DNA from: Acidobacteriota bacterium
GTDB lineage: Bacteria > Acidobacteriota > Terriglobia > Bryobacterales > Bryobacteraceae
Direction of reading: 5' to 3'
NCBI GenBank assembly: GCA_025352795.1
Contig: JANXSF010000090.1
Coordinates: forward strand, 56,850 to 120,849
DNA: 64,000 nucleotides
The translations under genes and the position numbers were made by a program. A model generated the notes under the pieces. The model made no database searches. It worked only from the letters and a program-made list of their open reading frames with translations, and was not told the DNA's origin. Numbering within the stretch: the stretch's first letter is position 1; every line of letters begins with the position of its first letter. This document shows positions 25,640 to 34,376 of this stretch, piece after piece.

Positions 25640-27171
25640 AACTTATTCTCCTTGATCTGCTGAGCGCGGACTTCAATTAGTTGGCGCTTTTCGGTCGTCA
25701 AACGAATCAGGTTTTTCAACTGTAATTCCATGCGAGGGATTTTTTTAAGTTTCTGTTCATTGCGGCCCAGAAAGTCCCAATAGAGAGTTGTGAAGGGACA
25801 TGCGGAATCCCCCACTGCTTCGGCGGGGTTGAATTTGCAACCCTTGCAATAATTGCTCATGCGCTGAATGTACTTCCCGGTGGCCGCGTAAGGCTTGGAA
25901 GCCATGATGCCGCCGTCGGCGAATTGGGACATGCCGATTACGTTGGGCAATTCCACCCACTCCACAGCGTCGACATATACGGCCAGATACCATTGGTGAA
26001 CCTGCTTAGGATCCACTCCCAGCAGCAGCGCATAAAGCCCCGTGACCATCAGTCGTTGAATATGGTGGGCGTATCCATAGTCAAGCGTTTGCCGAATGGT
26101 TTGCTGTAAGCATTTCATTGGTGTTTCAGCGGTCCAATAAAAATCTGGAAGCGGTTGATGTGCAGCCAGCGCGTTGCCCTCGGCGTAGCTGGGCATGAAG
26201 TGCCAGTAAATTCCTCTGACATATTCTCGCCAGCCAAGAATTTGCCGAATGAATCCTTCAACTGCGGCAAGGGGCGCTGAACCTTCTCGATAAGCTTGCT
26301 CCGCTGCGGCAATTACTTTCTTGGGATGAAGCAGCTTCAGATTCAAAGCAGCGGCAATGCGGGAATGGAACAAATACGTTTCGTCGGTCCACATGGCGTC
26401 CTGAAACTGACCGAAGAAGGGAAGCCGATGAGTGATGAAATCGTCGAGGGCCAACTCGGCTTGATGTGGCGTGACGGGCCAATCGAAATGAGTCAGATTG
26501 CCGGGGTGCGTTGCGAATGTGGTTCCCACTTCATTGATAACTTCCCGGGTGATCGCGTTCGGTGGAAAACACTTGGGAGTAATTTGAGGTGGTGGACCAG
26601 ATGCGGGAAAGGCGGATCGATTGTCGGCGTCGAAGTTCCAGGCCCCTCCGACGGGAAGATCGCCATCCATCAGAATATTGTGGCGACGTCGAAGTTCCCG
26701 GTAAAAATATTCCAGGCGTAACTGCTTTCGTCCTTTGGCATGTGTAGCGAACTCTTCGGCGGAGGACAAAAAGTGTTGGTCGGTGAGAATTCGCAGATAA
26801 GGACAGACGGCAAGAAGCATCTGTCTTACGCGATGGTCACCCGGTTCGACGACATAGACTTCTGTGGGGTGAAACTTGTCTAATGCCGCTTGGAGCTCAG
26901 TCGCCAGACTATTGGTGTTTTTCGGATCGTTGAGGGAGCGATATTCAATGGGCCATTGGGAGGCTATTAGCTCGTCTCGAAAGTGGCGCATTGCAGAAAG
27001 AAATAGGGCTGTGCGGGCTTTATGGCTCCAGACATGAGTTGACTCGCCGGAGACCTCTGCCATCCAAAGGCAATCCTGCTTCACGTCAAGGTTTTCAAAC
27101 AAGATGGAGGCGCGATCCAACTGATCGCCCAGGATAATGCCCAATCGGCGCACATTTATCTTTCGACTCAT
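25636..27171 (-). CDS. phrB: Iron-sulfur bacterial cryptochrome/photolyase (FeS-BCP, PhrB-like)
   Basis: 511 residues, the usual length for FeS-BCP enzymes, which use light and FAD to repair (6-4) photoproducts. It has the N-terminal alpha/beta domain (RRLGIILGDQLDR) and a helical FAD domain with GYAHHIQRLMVTG and a WVELPNVIGMSQFADGG segment. Cysteines Cys442, Cys445 and Cys458 (YCKGC...ACPF), with an upstream Cys in MKCLQQ, match the 4Fe-4S ligand spacing of PhrB. It leads a two-gene operon with the SDR. It adds a light-dependent repair route to uvrA and mutY in this window. Confidence 0.93.
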   Translation of the reverse strand: MSRKINVRRLGIILGDQLDRASILFENLDVKQDCLWMAEVSGESTHVWSHKARTALFLSAMRHFRDELIASQWPIEYRSLNDPKNTNSLATELQAALDKFHPTEVYVVEPGDHRVRQMLLAVCPYLRILTDQHFLSSAEEFATHAKGRKQLRLEYFYRELRRRHNILMDGDLPVGGAWNFDADNRSAFPASGPPPQITPKCFPPNAITREVINEVGTTFATHPGNLTHFDWPVTPHQAELALDDFITHRLPFFGQFQDAMWTDETYLFHSRIAAALNLKLLHPKKVIAAAEQAYREGSAPLAAVEGFIRQILGWREYVRGIYWHFMPSYAEGNALAAHQPLPDFYWTAETPMKCLQQTIRQTLDYGYAHHIQRLMVTGLYALLLGVDPKQVHQWYLAVYVDAVEWVELPNVIGMSQFADGGIMASKPYAATGKYIQRMSNYCKGCKFNPAEAVGDSACPFTTLYWDFLGRNEQKLKKIPRMELQLKNLIRLTTEKRQLIEVRAQQIKENKF

Positions 27172-27219
27172 CTCTAGATAAGATGCGCGCCGACAGGCTG
27201 CGGAATTCGTTTATTCTAA

Positions 27220-29652
27220 TTAATCTGGTAAAGAGAAACTAATCATTGCTCCACCTGAAGGGACTGCAATGTATTGCTTTCCATTAATCGCGTAACTAAT
27301 TGGTGAGGAAGAGATTGCTCCACCCGTTTGCATCTTCCACAAAGGCTTACCTGTAGCCGATTCAAAAGCGATAACGTGACCTTCATTGGTGCCGGCAAAT
27401 AGGAGTCCGGTTGACGTGGCCAGCACACCAGCGGCAAGAGATCCCTTAGCAATTTTATAATCCCAAACAGCTTTTCCCGTGGCGGTGTCTATTGCCATGA
27501 TGCCGGCAGAATCGTTGTCATAGGCGGGTACTGCGCGACCACCCCAATAAGCTTTCCCGGGCTCATATTCCACCTTTTCGCGAATGTATTTCTGGCCCGC
27601 ATCTTTGTAGACGATAAACTCATATCCGGACTTGGGATCGTAGGAAGGTGCCTGCCAATTGGTGCCGCCAACCAGACCAGGGAAAACCACCCGGCCTTCG
27701 GGCGTAGAATCGGTGTTGGGGATCACCTTGGGCTTCCCATCGGCTTCAAAACCGCCATTCCAGGTTTGTCGAACATACGGTTTACCAAGCAGCAGCTTGC
27801 CATTCGTACGGTCCAGAACATAGAACATGCCATTGCGATTGCTCTGAATTAACAGCTTGCGCATCTGGCCCTGGAATACCCTATCGACTAATACCATGTC
27901 TTGGTTGGCATCCCAATCGTGACTATCGTTCGGAGTGAATTGATAATGCCATTTCCGCTTACCTGTTTGAGGATCGAGCGCGACAACAGAGCAGGAAAAT
28001 AAATTATCGCCCTTGCGAATTTCACCGTCCATGTCTGGACCCGGATTCCCGGTTGCCCAATAGAGGGTATCGAGCTCCGGGTCATAGCTCCCGGTAAGCC
28101 AAGTGGGTGCGCCTCCGCGCTTCCAACTGTCTCCGATCCAAGTATCGTTACCCAATTCGCCAGTTCCAGGAACCGTATTGAAACGCCAAAGCTCCTTGCC
28201 GGTAGTTGGATCGTAAGCGGCAACGAAACCTCGGATTCCATGTTCGCCACCAGCTACGCCAGCGATGATCTTGTCTTTGAGCGCCAAAGGCGAAACGGTG
28301 ACGCTATACCCTTCTAGCGTGTTGGCGACCTGTGTTTCCCAAACAGGAAGACCAGTGCGGGCATCCAGAGCTACGAGGGCGGCATCAAGAGTACCGAAGA
28401 AAACCCGATTTCCCAAAACGGCAACTCCGCGACTGACACGATTACTTTCAAAGGGATTGAGGATCTTCTGTTTGCGGACGTACTTCCAAATGACCATACC
28501 TGTCTTGGCATCAATCGCGAATACTTCGCCAGGCATAGCAGTGGTGTACATGATCCCATCGATTACAAGGGGCGTGGATTGAAGCATCGCATCGCCGGGC
28601 ATTTGCACCGACCATTTGGCCTGAAGTTGTTTGACGTTGGTCTTGTTGATTTGGGAAAGGGTAGTGGCGTGGGTGCCCTGGTAATCCCCCCAATAGGTGA
28701 GCCAATTGTGAGGCTCAGCGGCGGCATTCCGAATCCGATCGTAGGTGAGGCCTCCAGCAAGCGGTACTTGGACAGTCTGCGACAAATCTCGTTCAGTGTT
28801 GATCTTGAGATAGGCGACTAGATTTTGCACTTCGGAATCAGAAAGTCTGGTTGCAAAACCGGGCATCATCGACTTCCCTTCGTAGCGCAAATCAGCGAGA
28901 TCCTGCTTGTCCAGGCGATGAAGTTTTCCAGCATTGTCCATCAAATGCAAAGAGAAGCTATCTTCGCCTTTGCGAATACCACGAATGGTCTGGCCGGATT
29001 TAGTTTTGGCGACAGTGGCACCCAGATTTTTGTCGAGTTCTCCTGAGGGAGATGCGTTCGGGTTGAGAATTTTGTTACGAAGTGTTTGAGCTCCGTTCGC
29101 GCCAGCAGTAGAAAGATCGGGTGCCATAATGCTGCCTCGTCCATTGATCGCATGGCATCCCGAGCAGTTTGCTTTACCAAAGAACAGGCTTTTTCCAGCG
29201 GCAGGGTCGCCAGCCACAACCTCATTTACTTTGACATTTGCACCATTCAGACTGCGAATGTAGCTCACCAATTGCCAAACTTGCTCGGTTGACAGTTTCG
29301 GGTATGGGGGCATTTGAGAGCCCTGAATTCCCGACCGAATGTTAATGAAAATCTGGCCATCGGCAGATCCATGGGGAAACTTTCCCGTGGCAAGTGCCGG
29401 ACCGCGATCCCCTGTCCCGTTGCCGCCATGGCAGGTTTGGCAAGCGGCTTTATATAATTTCTCTCCAGCTGCGGCTGCTTCAACGCTGCCAGCAAAAGGA
29501 TTTTTTTCGTTTTGTGGCGTGTGCTCCTGGGCCTGGATTGAGCAAATAACAAGGAGTAGGGTGCTAATCAATCGTGCGGAAGCCAGCGCCCAATAGGTTG
29601 CGCGTGCACCGGGAAAAAGAGCGGGTTGCCTGTATAAAGTTTGAAATGACAT
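27220..29652 (-). CDS. Diheme quinoprotein (PQQ-dependent alcohol dehydrogenase-like)
   Basis: 810-residue periplasmic protein: signal segment near 24-42, two N-terminal cytochrome c domains (CQTCH at 71-75 and CSGCH at 163-167), then an eight-bladed PQQ propeller (about 310-805). Tryptophan-docking repeats such as ALDARTGLPVWE and AYDPTTGKELWRF are clear. A NDSHDWDANQ segment corresponds to the conserved active-site Asp region of methanol/ethanol dehydrogenases. Electrons would pass from an alcohol or sugar substrate through PQQ to the two hemes. The heme domains precede the propeller, the reverse of the common C-terminal arrangement. It is a single gene; the substrate is unknown. Confidence 0.88.
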   Translation of the reverse strand: MSFQTLYRQPALFPGARATYWALASARLISTLLLVICSIQAQEHTPQNEKNPFAGSVEAAAAGEKLYKAACQTCHGGNGTGDRGPALATGKFPHGSADGQIFINIRSGIQGSQMPPYPKLSTEQVWQLVSYIRSLNGANVKVNEVVAGDPAAGKSLFFGKANCSGCHAINGRGSIMAPDLSTAGANGAQTLRNKILNPNASPSGELDKNLGATVAKTKSGQTIRGIRKGEDSFSLHLMDNAGKLHRLDKQDLADLRYEGKSMMPGFATRLSDSEVQNLVAYLKINTERDLSQTVQVPLAGGLTYDRIRNAAAEPHNWLTYWGDYQGTHATTLSQINKTNVKQLQAKWSVQMPGDAMLQSTPLVIDGIMYTTAMPGEVFAIDAKTGMVIWKYVRKQKILNPFESNRVSRGVAVLGNRVFFGTLDAALVALDARTGLPVWETQVANTLEGYSVTVSPLALKDKIIAGVAGGEHGIRGFVAAYDPTTGKELWRFNTVPGTGELGNDTWIGDSWKRGGAPTWLTGSYDPELDTLYWATGNPGPDMDGEIRKGDNLFSCSVVALDPQTGKRKWHYQFTPNDSHDWDANQDMVLVDRVFQGQMRKLLIQSNRNGMFYVLDRTNGKLLLGKPYVRQTWNGGFEADGKPKVIPNTDSTPEGRVVFPGLVGGTNWQAPSYDPKSGYEFIVYKDAGQKYIREKVEYEPGKAYWGGRAVPAYDNDSAGIMAIDTATGKAVWDYKIAKGSLAAGVLATSTGLLFAGTNEGHVIAFESATGKPLWKMQTGGAISSSPISYAINGKQYIAVPSGGAMISFSLPD

Positions 29653-29682
29653 TAATTCAATTATCCAACGTTACGGATGAAC

Positions 29683-30480
29683 TTAGCTGACTGTCTTAAT
29701 GCGATCCTGACGGCTGACGATCTGATTCAGACGGACACCATAATTTCCATCCACTACGACTACTTCGCCGCGGGCAATTACGCAATTGTTAACCAGGATA
29801 TCCACCGGCTCATTTACGGAACGGTTGAGTTCCACAATAGACCCCGTTGTAAGTTTTAGTACATCCTTCAATGGCATTATGGCCTTACCGAACGAGACGC
29901 GAACCGGCAACTCAACATCAAGAAGCAGTTCAATACTGTTGCGAGCATCAACAGTGCGGCCAAGTTGGGGGGCGATGGCTGCGACGGGGGGGGTGGTTCG
30001 AATCGAATCGATTGACGAGATGAGCTTTTCCGAAAACTGGATCGTTATGGGACCCAACGTCTTGCCTGCTATCCCCACCTGGAAGAGAAACGAGAGACCT
30101 TCAACGGGACTATTCGTCGGCCCACCCTTAGCGCAACTGACTTCCCTTTTTAACAGCTTTCCGATTTCTTGACTAAGGCCAGAGAGTGCTTGGCCCAACA
30201 ATTCGCGGAATGTGCCTTCGATGTCTTCTGGCGTCGGGTCATTGAGTCCCGCTCCAGCAAGAGAGATTTTGCCGATTGCACTCGAATCATCTGCCGAACT
30301 GCCGATCCAGATCAGTTCGTCTGGTTCGAGGCTGAAGGCTTGCCCCCACCAACTGATTGGTTCGACAACTGCCGCTCCCGGAGTAACGGGGGTTACAACA
30401 GCCGTTTGCCCCGCCATCGCTGTAAGGACTTCCGCGTAGAGTCTTGTCCATTGCGTAAATAGTTTTTCTGCGGCAGCCAT
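29683..30480 (-). CDS. FliN/FliY-like flagellar motor switch protein
   Basis: 265 residues. The C-terminal ~80 residues are a SpoA/FliN domain (LLLDVELPVRVSFGKAIMPL, GSIVELNRSVNEPVDILVNN). The N-terminal ~170 residues are a weaker CheC/FliY-like domain (TFRELLGQALSGLSQEIGKLL). In the C-ring such proteins bind FliM and FliH and control switching. A coding-strand C8 tract lies in the linker (29986-29993 on the plus strand). It is the last gene of the leftward flagellar operon, ten bases after fliA. A separate short FliN is encoded at 37.4 kb, so this may be the FliY-type or FliM-substituting copy. Confidence 0.82.
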   Translation of the reverse strand: MAAAEKLFTQWTRLYAEVLTAMAGQTAVVTPVTPGAAVVEPISWWGQAFSLEPDELIWIGSSADDSSAIGKISLAGAGLNDPTPEDIEGTFRELLGQALSGLSQEIGKLLKREVSCAKGGPTNSPVEGLSFLFQVGIAGKTLGPITIQFSEKLISSIDSIRTTPPVAAIAPQLGRTVDARNSIELLLDVELPVRVSFGKAIMPLKDVLKLTTGSIVELNRSVNEPVDILVNNCVIARGEVVVVDGNYGVRLNQIVSRQDRIKTVS

Positions 30481-30489
30481 GGTTTTGAG

Positions 30490-31266
30490 CTATGCCGATT
30501 GTTGCCGCAGCGGCGTCTTCTTTATTTCCCGGTTCATTGGCCAGCGTTTCTCTAAATAGGATCTCAGCCGGATGATGGCCTGCGACTTTAGCTGAGAGAC
30601 TCGGGATTCGTGTAGTTTGACTACTTTTGAGATTTCTCGTAGCGTTAATTCTTCATGGTAGTAAAGGCTGAGCACAGTGCGCTCCACAAAGGGCATTCGA
30701 TCAATTGCTTCTGTCATCAGCCGTTCCAGTTCTGATTTTTCCAGCAAACGACTGGGCCAATGTTCCTCGTTGTCGGCAACAAAATTTAAGAGATCGCGGC
30801 CATCATCGTCGTTGGAAGATCCTTCCAGACTGCCCAGATTCACCCCTCGGACCTCGACTAGCCATTCATGGTATTCCTCTGTGGTTAAGCCCAATTCCTT
30901 GGCAATTTCATCTTCGCCAGGTGCTCGATGGTTCCTCTGCTCAATCGCGGTAATGGCCGCTTCGATCATTTTTACCCTCTTGCGTTGCTGCCGAGGTGCC
31001 CAATCCATTCCTCGCAGGCTATCGAGGATGGCCCCTCGGATTTTATATTCGGCGTATGTCTTCAACTTCACGTTGTGAACCGGGTCGAAATGGTCGATTG
31101 CAGAGATGAGCCCAACAGTTCCCGTAGAAATGAGATCGTCCAGACTGACACTTTCCGGCAGACGTTCGTGGATTCTTCGCGCAATCAAGCGTACCTGCGG
31201 CAGATGGTCGAGAATCATATGTTCCCGTTCGTCAGTATTTAGTTTCGATACGGCTTGTGCGCTCAT
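30490..31266 (-). CDS. fliA: FliA, flagellar sigma-28 factor
   Basis: 258 residues with regions 2 (DHLPQVRLIARRIHERLP, DDLISTGTVGLISAIDHFDP, FKTYA-like LKTYAEYKIRGAILD), 3 (RAPGEDEIAKELGLT) and 4 (MPFVERTVLSLYYHEELTLREISKVV). It directs RNA polymerase to late flagellar genes such as flagellin and chemotaxis genes. The LDSLRGMDWAPR segment is the FliA/WhiG signature. It lies between flhF and fliY-like. No FlgM anti-sigma gene was recognised in the window. Confidence 0.95.
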   Translation of the reverse strand: MSAQAVSKLNTDEREHMILDHLPQVRLIARRIHERLPESVSLDDLISTGTVGLISAIDHFDPVHNVKLKTYAEYKIRGAILDSLRGMDWAPRQQRKRVKMIEAAITAIEQRNHRAPGEDEIAKELGLTTEEYHEWLVEVRGVNLGSLEGSSNDDDGRDLLNFVADNEEHWPSRLLEKSELERLMTEAIDRMPFVERTVLSLYYHEELTLREISKVVKLHESRVSQLKSQAIIRLRSYLEKRWPMNREIKKTPLRQQSA

Positions 31267-31310
31267 GGGTTTCTTGCCTTTTAAGTAACTCGCGGAGTCT
31301 TTTAATTTAG

Positions 31311-32276
31311 TTAGTTCGCCGAAGCTGCTTTAGATGTCGGGATCAATCGGTCTCGTTTGGCCCAATCGATTGGGCTGTCAATCGCTGCTCCCATCGAACA
31401 GAAAGAACACTCGAGACCGATACTCTCGATACAATCATCCAGTTCTTTCCAATCAACGACTCTTTCCATATGACTGAGAAGTAAATAGGCCGGTTCAAGC
31501 CAGCTAAACTGCATTACGTCGGATCGCCAATGCGACTGCGGAGAAGTTGCGTTGATCGCCAGATGCAGAGTGGCACCATTTGCCATCAGCCAACGTCGAA
31601 ATGATTGAGACATCGGCCAATTTCGGTCTGCGACAACCGAGGAGATATCGGCAAGAATCAGATCTGCGGCGGATAGTTCCTCAAAAACAGCATCGAGTTC
31701 TGCTATCGAAGTCGCATTGCGTTGCAAGACGCCTGCATTTGCCAATTTTGGAATAAATGCTGTGGAAGATTGGAAAGCACGCACCACCGCCACGGTTCGA
31801 CCAGCCGACGCCTCTCGAAATGCGAGTTTGTGAATCGCAGTTGTCTTACCGCATTCTCTTCTGCCAATAATTGCAGTGCATTGACCGCCTGGTGGTAATT
31901 CGATTGAGCGCAGATTGGGGTAATTTACTGCACTGTTCAAGACGGGAGTGGGATTTACAGAATAAGAAATTGGGTCCGCGAGTTGTTCCGCCAAGTATGC
32001 CAACTCGAATCGAACAGTTTTCCATCGGTCATGGTTGCCGCCGTGTGGCGGAGTGTCTTTGCTGATGAGGAACTGGGATCTGGAACTTAGAACAGAACCC
32101 ATATCTTTTTCCGCTCCGATAATTTGATTGGCAAAGGTCACCCGATACCTTGCGCTTTTTGGACCGCCAGATTTACCCTGCTCGACTGCTACTAGCATGG
32201 CTTCCTCCCCGAGCTCAACTCGTGCTTGACGGACGGCCATTTCTACGTCGCTGCTGTGATATTGATGGAGGCGCAT
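31311..32276 (-). CDS. flhF: FlhF-like protein with degenerate GTPase motifs
   Basis: 321 residues sharing the FlhF start MRLHQYHSSDVEMAVRQARVELGEEAMLV (residues 1-29; shown in part elsewhere) and place directly after flhA. FlhF is an SRP-type GTPase that sets flagellar position and number. Here the P-loop is altered (GRRECGKTT, 138-146), the DTAGR motif is replaced by DISSV, and no TKLDE guanine motif is visible (SHMER at that place). Nucleotide hydrolysis is therefore doubtful. It overlaps flhA by one base. The usual partner flhG does not follow; fliA does. Confidence 0.72.
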   Translation of the reverse strand: MRLHQYHSSDVEMAVRQARVELGEEAMLVAVEQGKSGGPKSARYRVTFANQIIGAEKDMGSVLSSRSQFLISKDTPPHGGNHDRWKTVRFELAYLAEQLADPISYSVNPTPVLNSAVNYPNLRSIELPPGGQCTAIIGRRECGKTTAIHKLAFREASAGRTVAVVRAFQSSTAFIPKLANAGVLQRNATSIAELDAVFEELSAADLILADISSVVADRNWPMSQSFRRWLMANGATLHLAINATSPQSHWRSDVMQFSWLEPAYLLLSHMERVVDWKELDDCIESIGLECSFCSMGAAIDSPIDWAKRDRLIPTSKAASAN

Positions 32277-34357
32277 TATTGGATTACTCCTAAGGACCGA
32301 ACTTTAATTCCTGATGGGATTTCGCTGTGAGCAAGAACGACCAGATTGGGAAGCGACGTCTCGACAATTTGCCGCACAAAAAAGCGGCAGGCCGAACCGC
32401 AAACAATTGTCGTGTTCGAGTCTGCGGCGCCCACAGCGCGAGTGATACGCACGGCAACATCGCGGACGGTAGTCGGATTCAATGTCAATACAGAAGTGTT
32501 CTCACTATGATCAATTCCACTCTCTAGCGTCTGTTCCAGTACTGGGTCGAGAAAATACCCAAGGATCTCGCCACTGGCGTTGGCATAGGGCTTAATGAGA
32601 AGCCGGCGAATGGTTTGTCGGACATACTCAGTAAGCAGTACTGCGTTCTTGGTGATCGCAGCCCCTTCGCTGAGCGCTTCCAAAATGGAAGAGGAATCCC
32701 GAATTGAAACGCGCTCTCTCAATAGATTCTGTAATACTCGCTGCACACTTGCTAAGGAGAGCAATTTGGGAACCAAATCCTCAACTACTTTAGGGTTTTC
32801 ATCAGCAACCCGATCCAGAAATCCCTTGGTATCTTGTCGTGTCAGTAACTCGTGAGAGTGACGGCGGATCAGCTCCGAAAGATGCGTGCCGATGATGCCG
32901 ATTGCATCGACAACCGTATATCCTTTGGACTTTGCGGCATCCATTTGATCGGCGGTGATCCAAAACGCTGGGATACCAAAGGCTGGGTCCTTTGTCGGAA
33001 CACCATCGATTGGGGGAAGATTCGGTGTCGCAGCGATGGCCAATTCCATTCCTGGCGGTAATTCAAAGCGGCCAATCTCCACGGATTTTAGAGAAATGGA
33101 ATATTCACGAGCCTTTAGCGCAAGATTGTCGGTGACGCGGACCGCCGGCAAAAGATATCCAAGCTCGGTGGCCAATTGACGACGAATTCCTGCAATCCGG
33201 CGAAGCAATGGCGACTCGTTTCCACCGGCGGCCAACTTCACCAAACCTAGACCCACCTCAAGTGCAAGTGGATCGATTCGCAACAGTGTTTCCACGGATT
33301 CTTTGTTTTTTTGAAAATTGGGGTTGGGTGCGATATCTTCCGCATCCGTTACCGGCTTCATCCGCCAGGCAATAAATCCTGTGGCCGATCCCAGAAATAA
33401 AAATGGAATACCAGGAAGCCCTGGAAAAGCGGCCATGGCGATGAGTACAGCACTGGCCAGATATAGGGGCTGGCTGTTCGACATCATCTGCGCCTGGAAC
33501 TCCGCCCCGATGCGATCTTCTGAGCCAGCGCGAGTTACAATCAGGCCGCCGGAGATGGAGATCATCAGCGCTGGGATCACAGTCACCAAGCCGTCTCCTA
33601 TTGTAAGAACAGTGTAAGTTTCAAGGGCTCGCCGCAGCTCCATGCCATGTTGCAAAACACCAATGAGAAAGCCGGCAACGATATTGATACCGGTGATTAG
33701 GATGCTTGCAATTGCATCCCGTTGACTGAAACGAGATGCCCCATCCATTGCCCCGAAAAACTCTGCTTCTGCCGAGAGTTTACGCCGACGTAGTTTAGCT
33801 TCAGCTTCGTCGATCATTCCGGCATTTAAATCGGAATCAATGGACATCTGCTTGCCAGGCAGAGCATCCAAAGCAAACCTTGCCGTGACTTCAGAAATGC
33901 GCACTGCACCATGGTTGATGACAACATATTGAATGGCGATCAATACCAGGAAGATGACTAGTCCGATGATGTAATTCCCGCCGACGACAAATTGTCCGAA
34001 GGCTTCAATAACCCCTCCAGCGGCGGATGCTCCAAGATTTCCGTTCAGTAGAATTAACCTTGAACTGGAAATGTTCAAGGCGAGTCGGAACAGAGTCAGA
34101 AGTAGCAAAACGGTCGGGAAAACGCTGAATTCAACAGCCCGTACGATATACATCGATACCAATAGGACGATGACGGACAACGTGATATTGGCGGAGATCA
34201 GGAGATCCAGTAGGAACGACGGCATCGGTGTGATCATCGCAATGACAATCACTAGCACCGCTGAGGGGACGATCATCTCCTGCCAGGCGGGAGTGCGTTC
34301 CTTGATAGCCTGCTTTCCTGATCCCGAATTGGGACTTGCTATGTTGCTGTTAGCCAT
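32276..34357 (-). CDS. flhA: FlhA, flagellar type III export gate protein
   Basis: 693 residues: eight transmembrane helices in the first ~330 residues and a large cytosolic domain (about 350-693) that docks export chaperones. Recognisable segments are PSFLLDLLISANITLSVIVLL, the FHIPEP-region equivalent ALDALPGKQMSIDSDLNAG, and AGSEDRIGAEFQAQM. Length is normal for the family. It couples proton flow to export of rod, hook and filament subunits. It starts 19 bases after flhB and ends in a one-base overlap with flhF, a standard order. Confidence 0.97.
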   Translation of the reverse strand: MANSNIASPNSGSGKQAIKERTPAWQEMIVPSAVLVIVIAMITPMPSFLLDLLISANITLSVIVLLVSMYIVRAVEFSVFPTVLLLLTLFRLALNISSSRLILLNGNLGASAAGGVIEAFGQFVVGGNYIIGLVIFLVLIAIQYVVINHGAVRISEVTARFALDALPGKQMSIDSDLNAGMIDEAEAKLRRRKLSAEAEFFGAMDGASRFSQRDAIASILITGINIVAGFLIGVLQHGMELRRALETYTVLTIGDGLVTVIPALMISISGGLIVTRAGSEDRIGAEFQAQMMSNSQPLYLASAVLIAMAAFPGLPGIPFLFLGSATGFIAWRMKPVTDAEDIAPNPNFQKNKESVETLLRIDPLALEVGLGLVKLAAGGNESPLLRRIAGIRRQLATELGYLLPAVRVTDNLALKAREYSISLKSVEIGRFELPPGMELAIAATPNLPPIDGVPTKDPAFGIPAFWITADQMDAAKSKGYTVVDAIGIIGTHLSELIRRHSHELLTRQDTKGFLDRVADENPKVVEDLVPKLLSLASVQRVLQNLLRERVSIRDSSSILEALSEGAAITKNAVLLTEYVRQTIRRLLIKPYANASGEILGYFLDPVLEQTLESGIDHSENTSVLTLNPTTVRDVAVRITRAVGAADSNTTIVCGSACRFFVRQIVETSLPNLVVLAHSEIPSGIKVRSLGVIQ

Positions 34358-34376
34358 TTCTTTGGTCGATGTCTTC

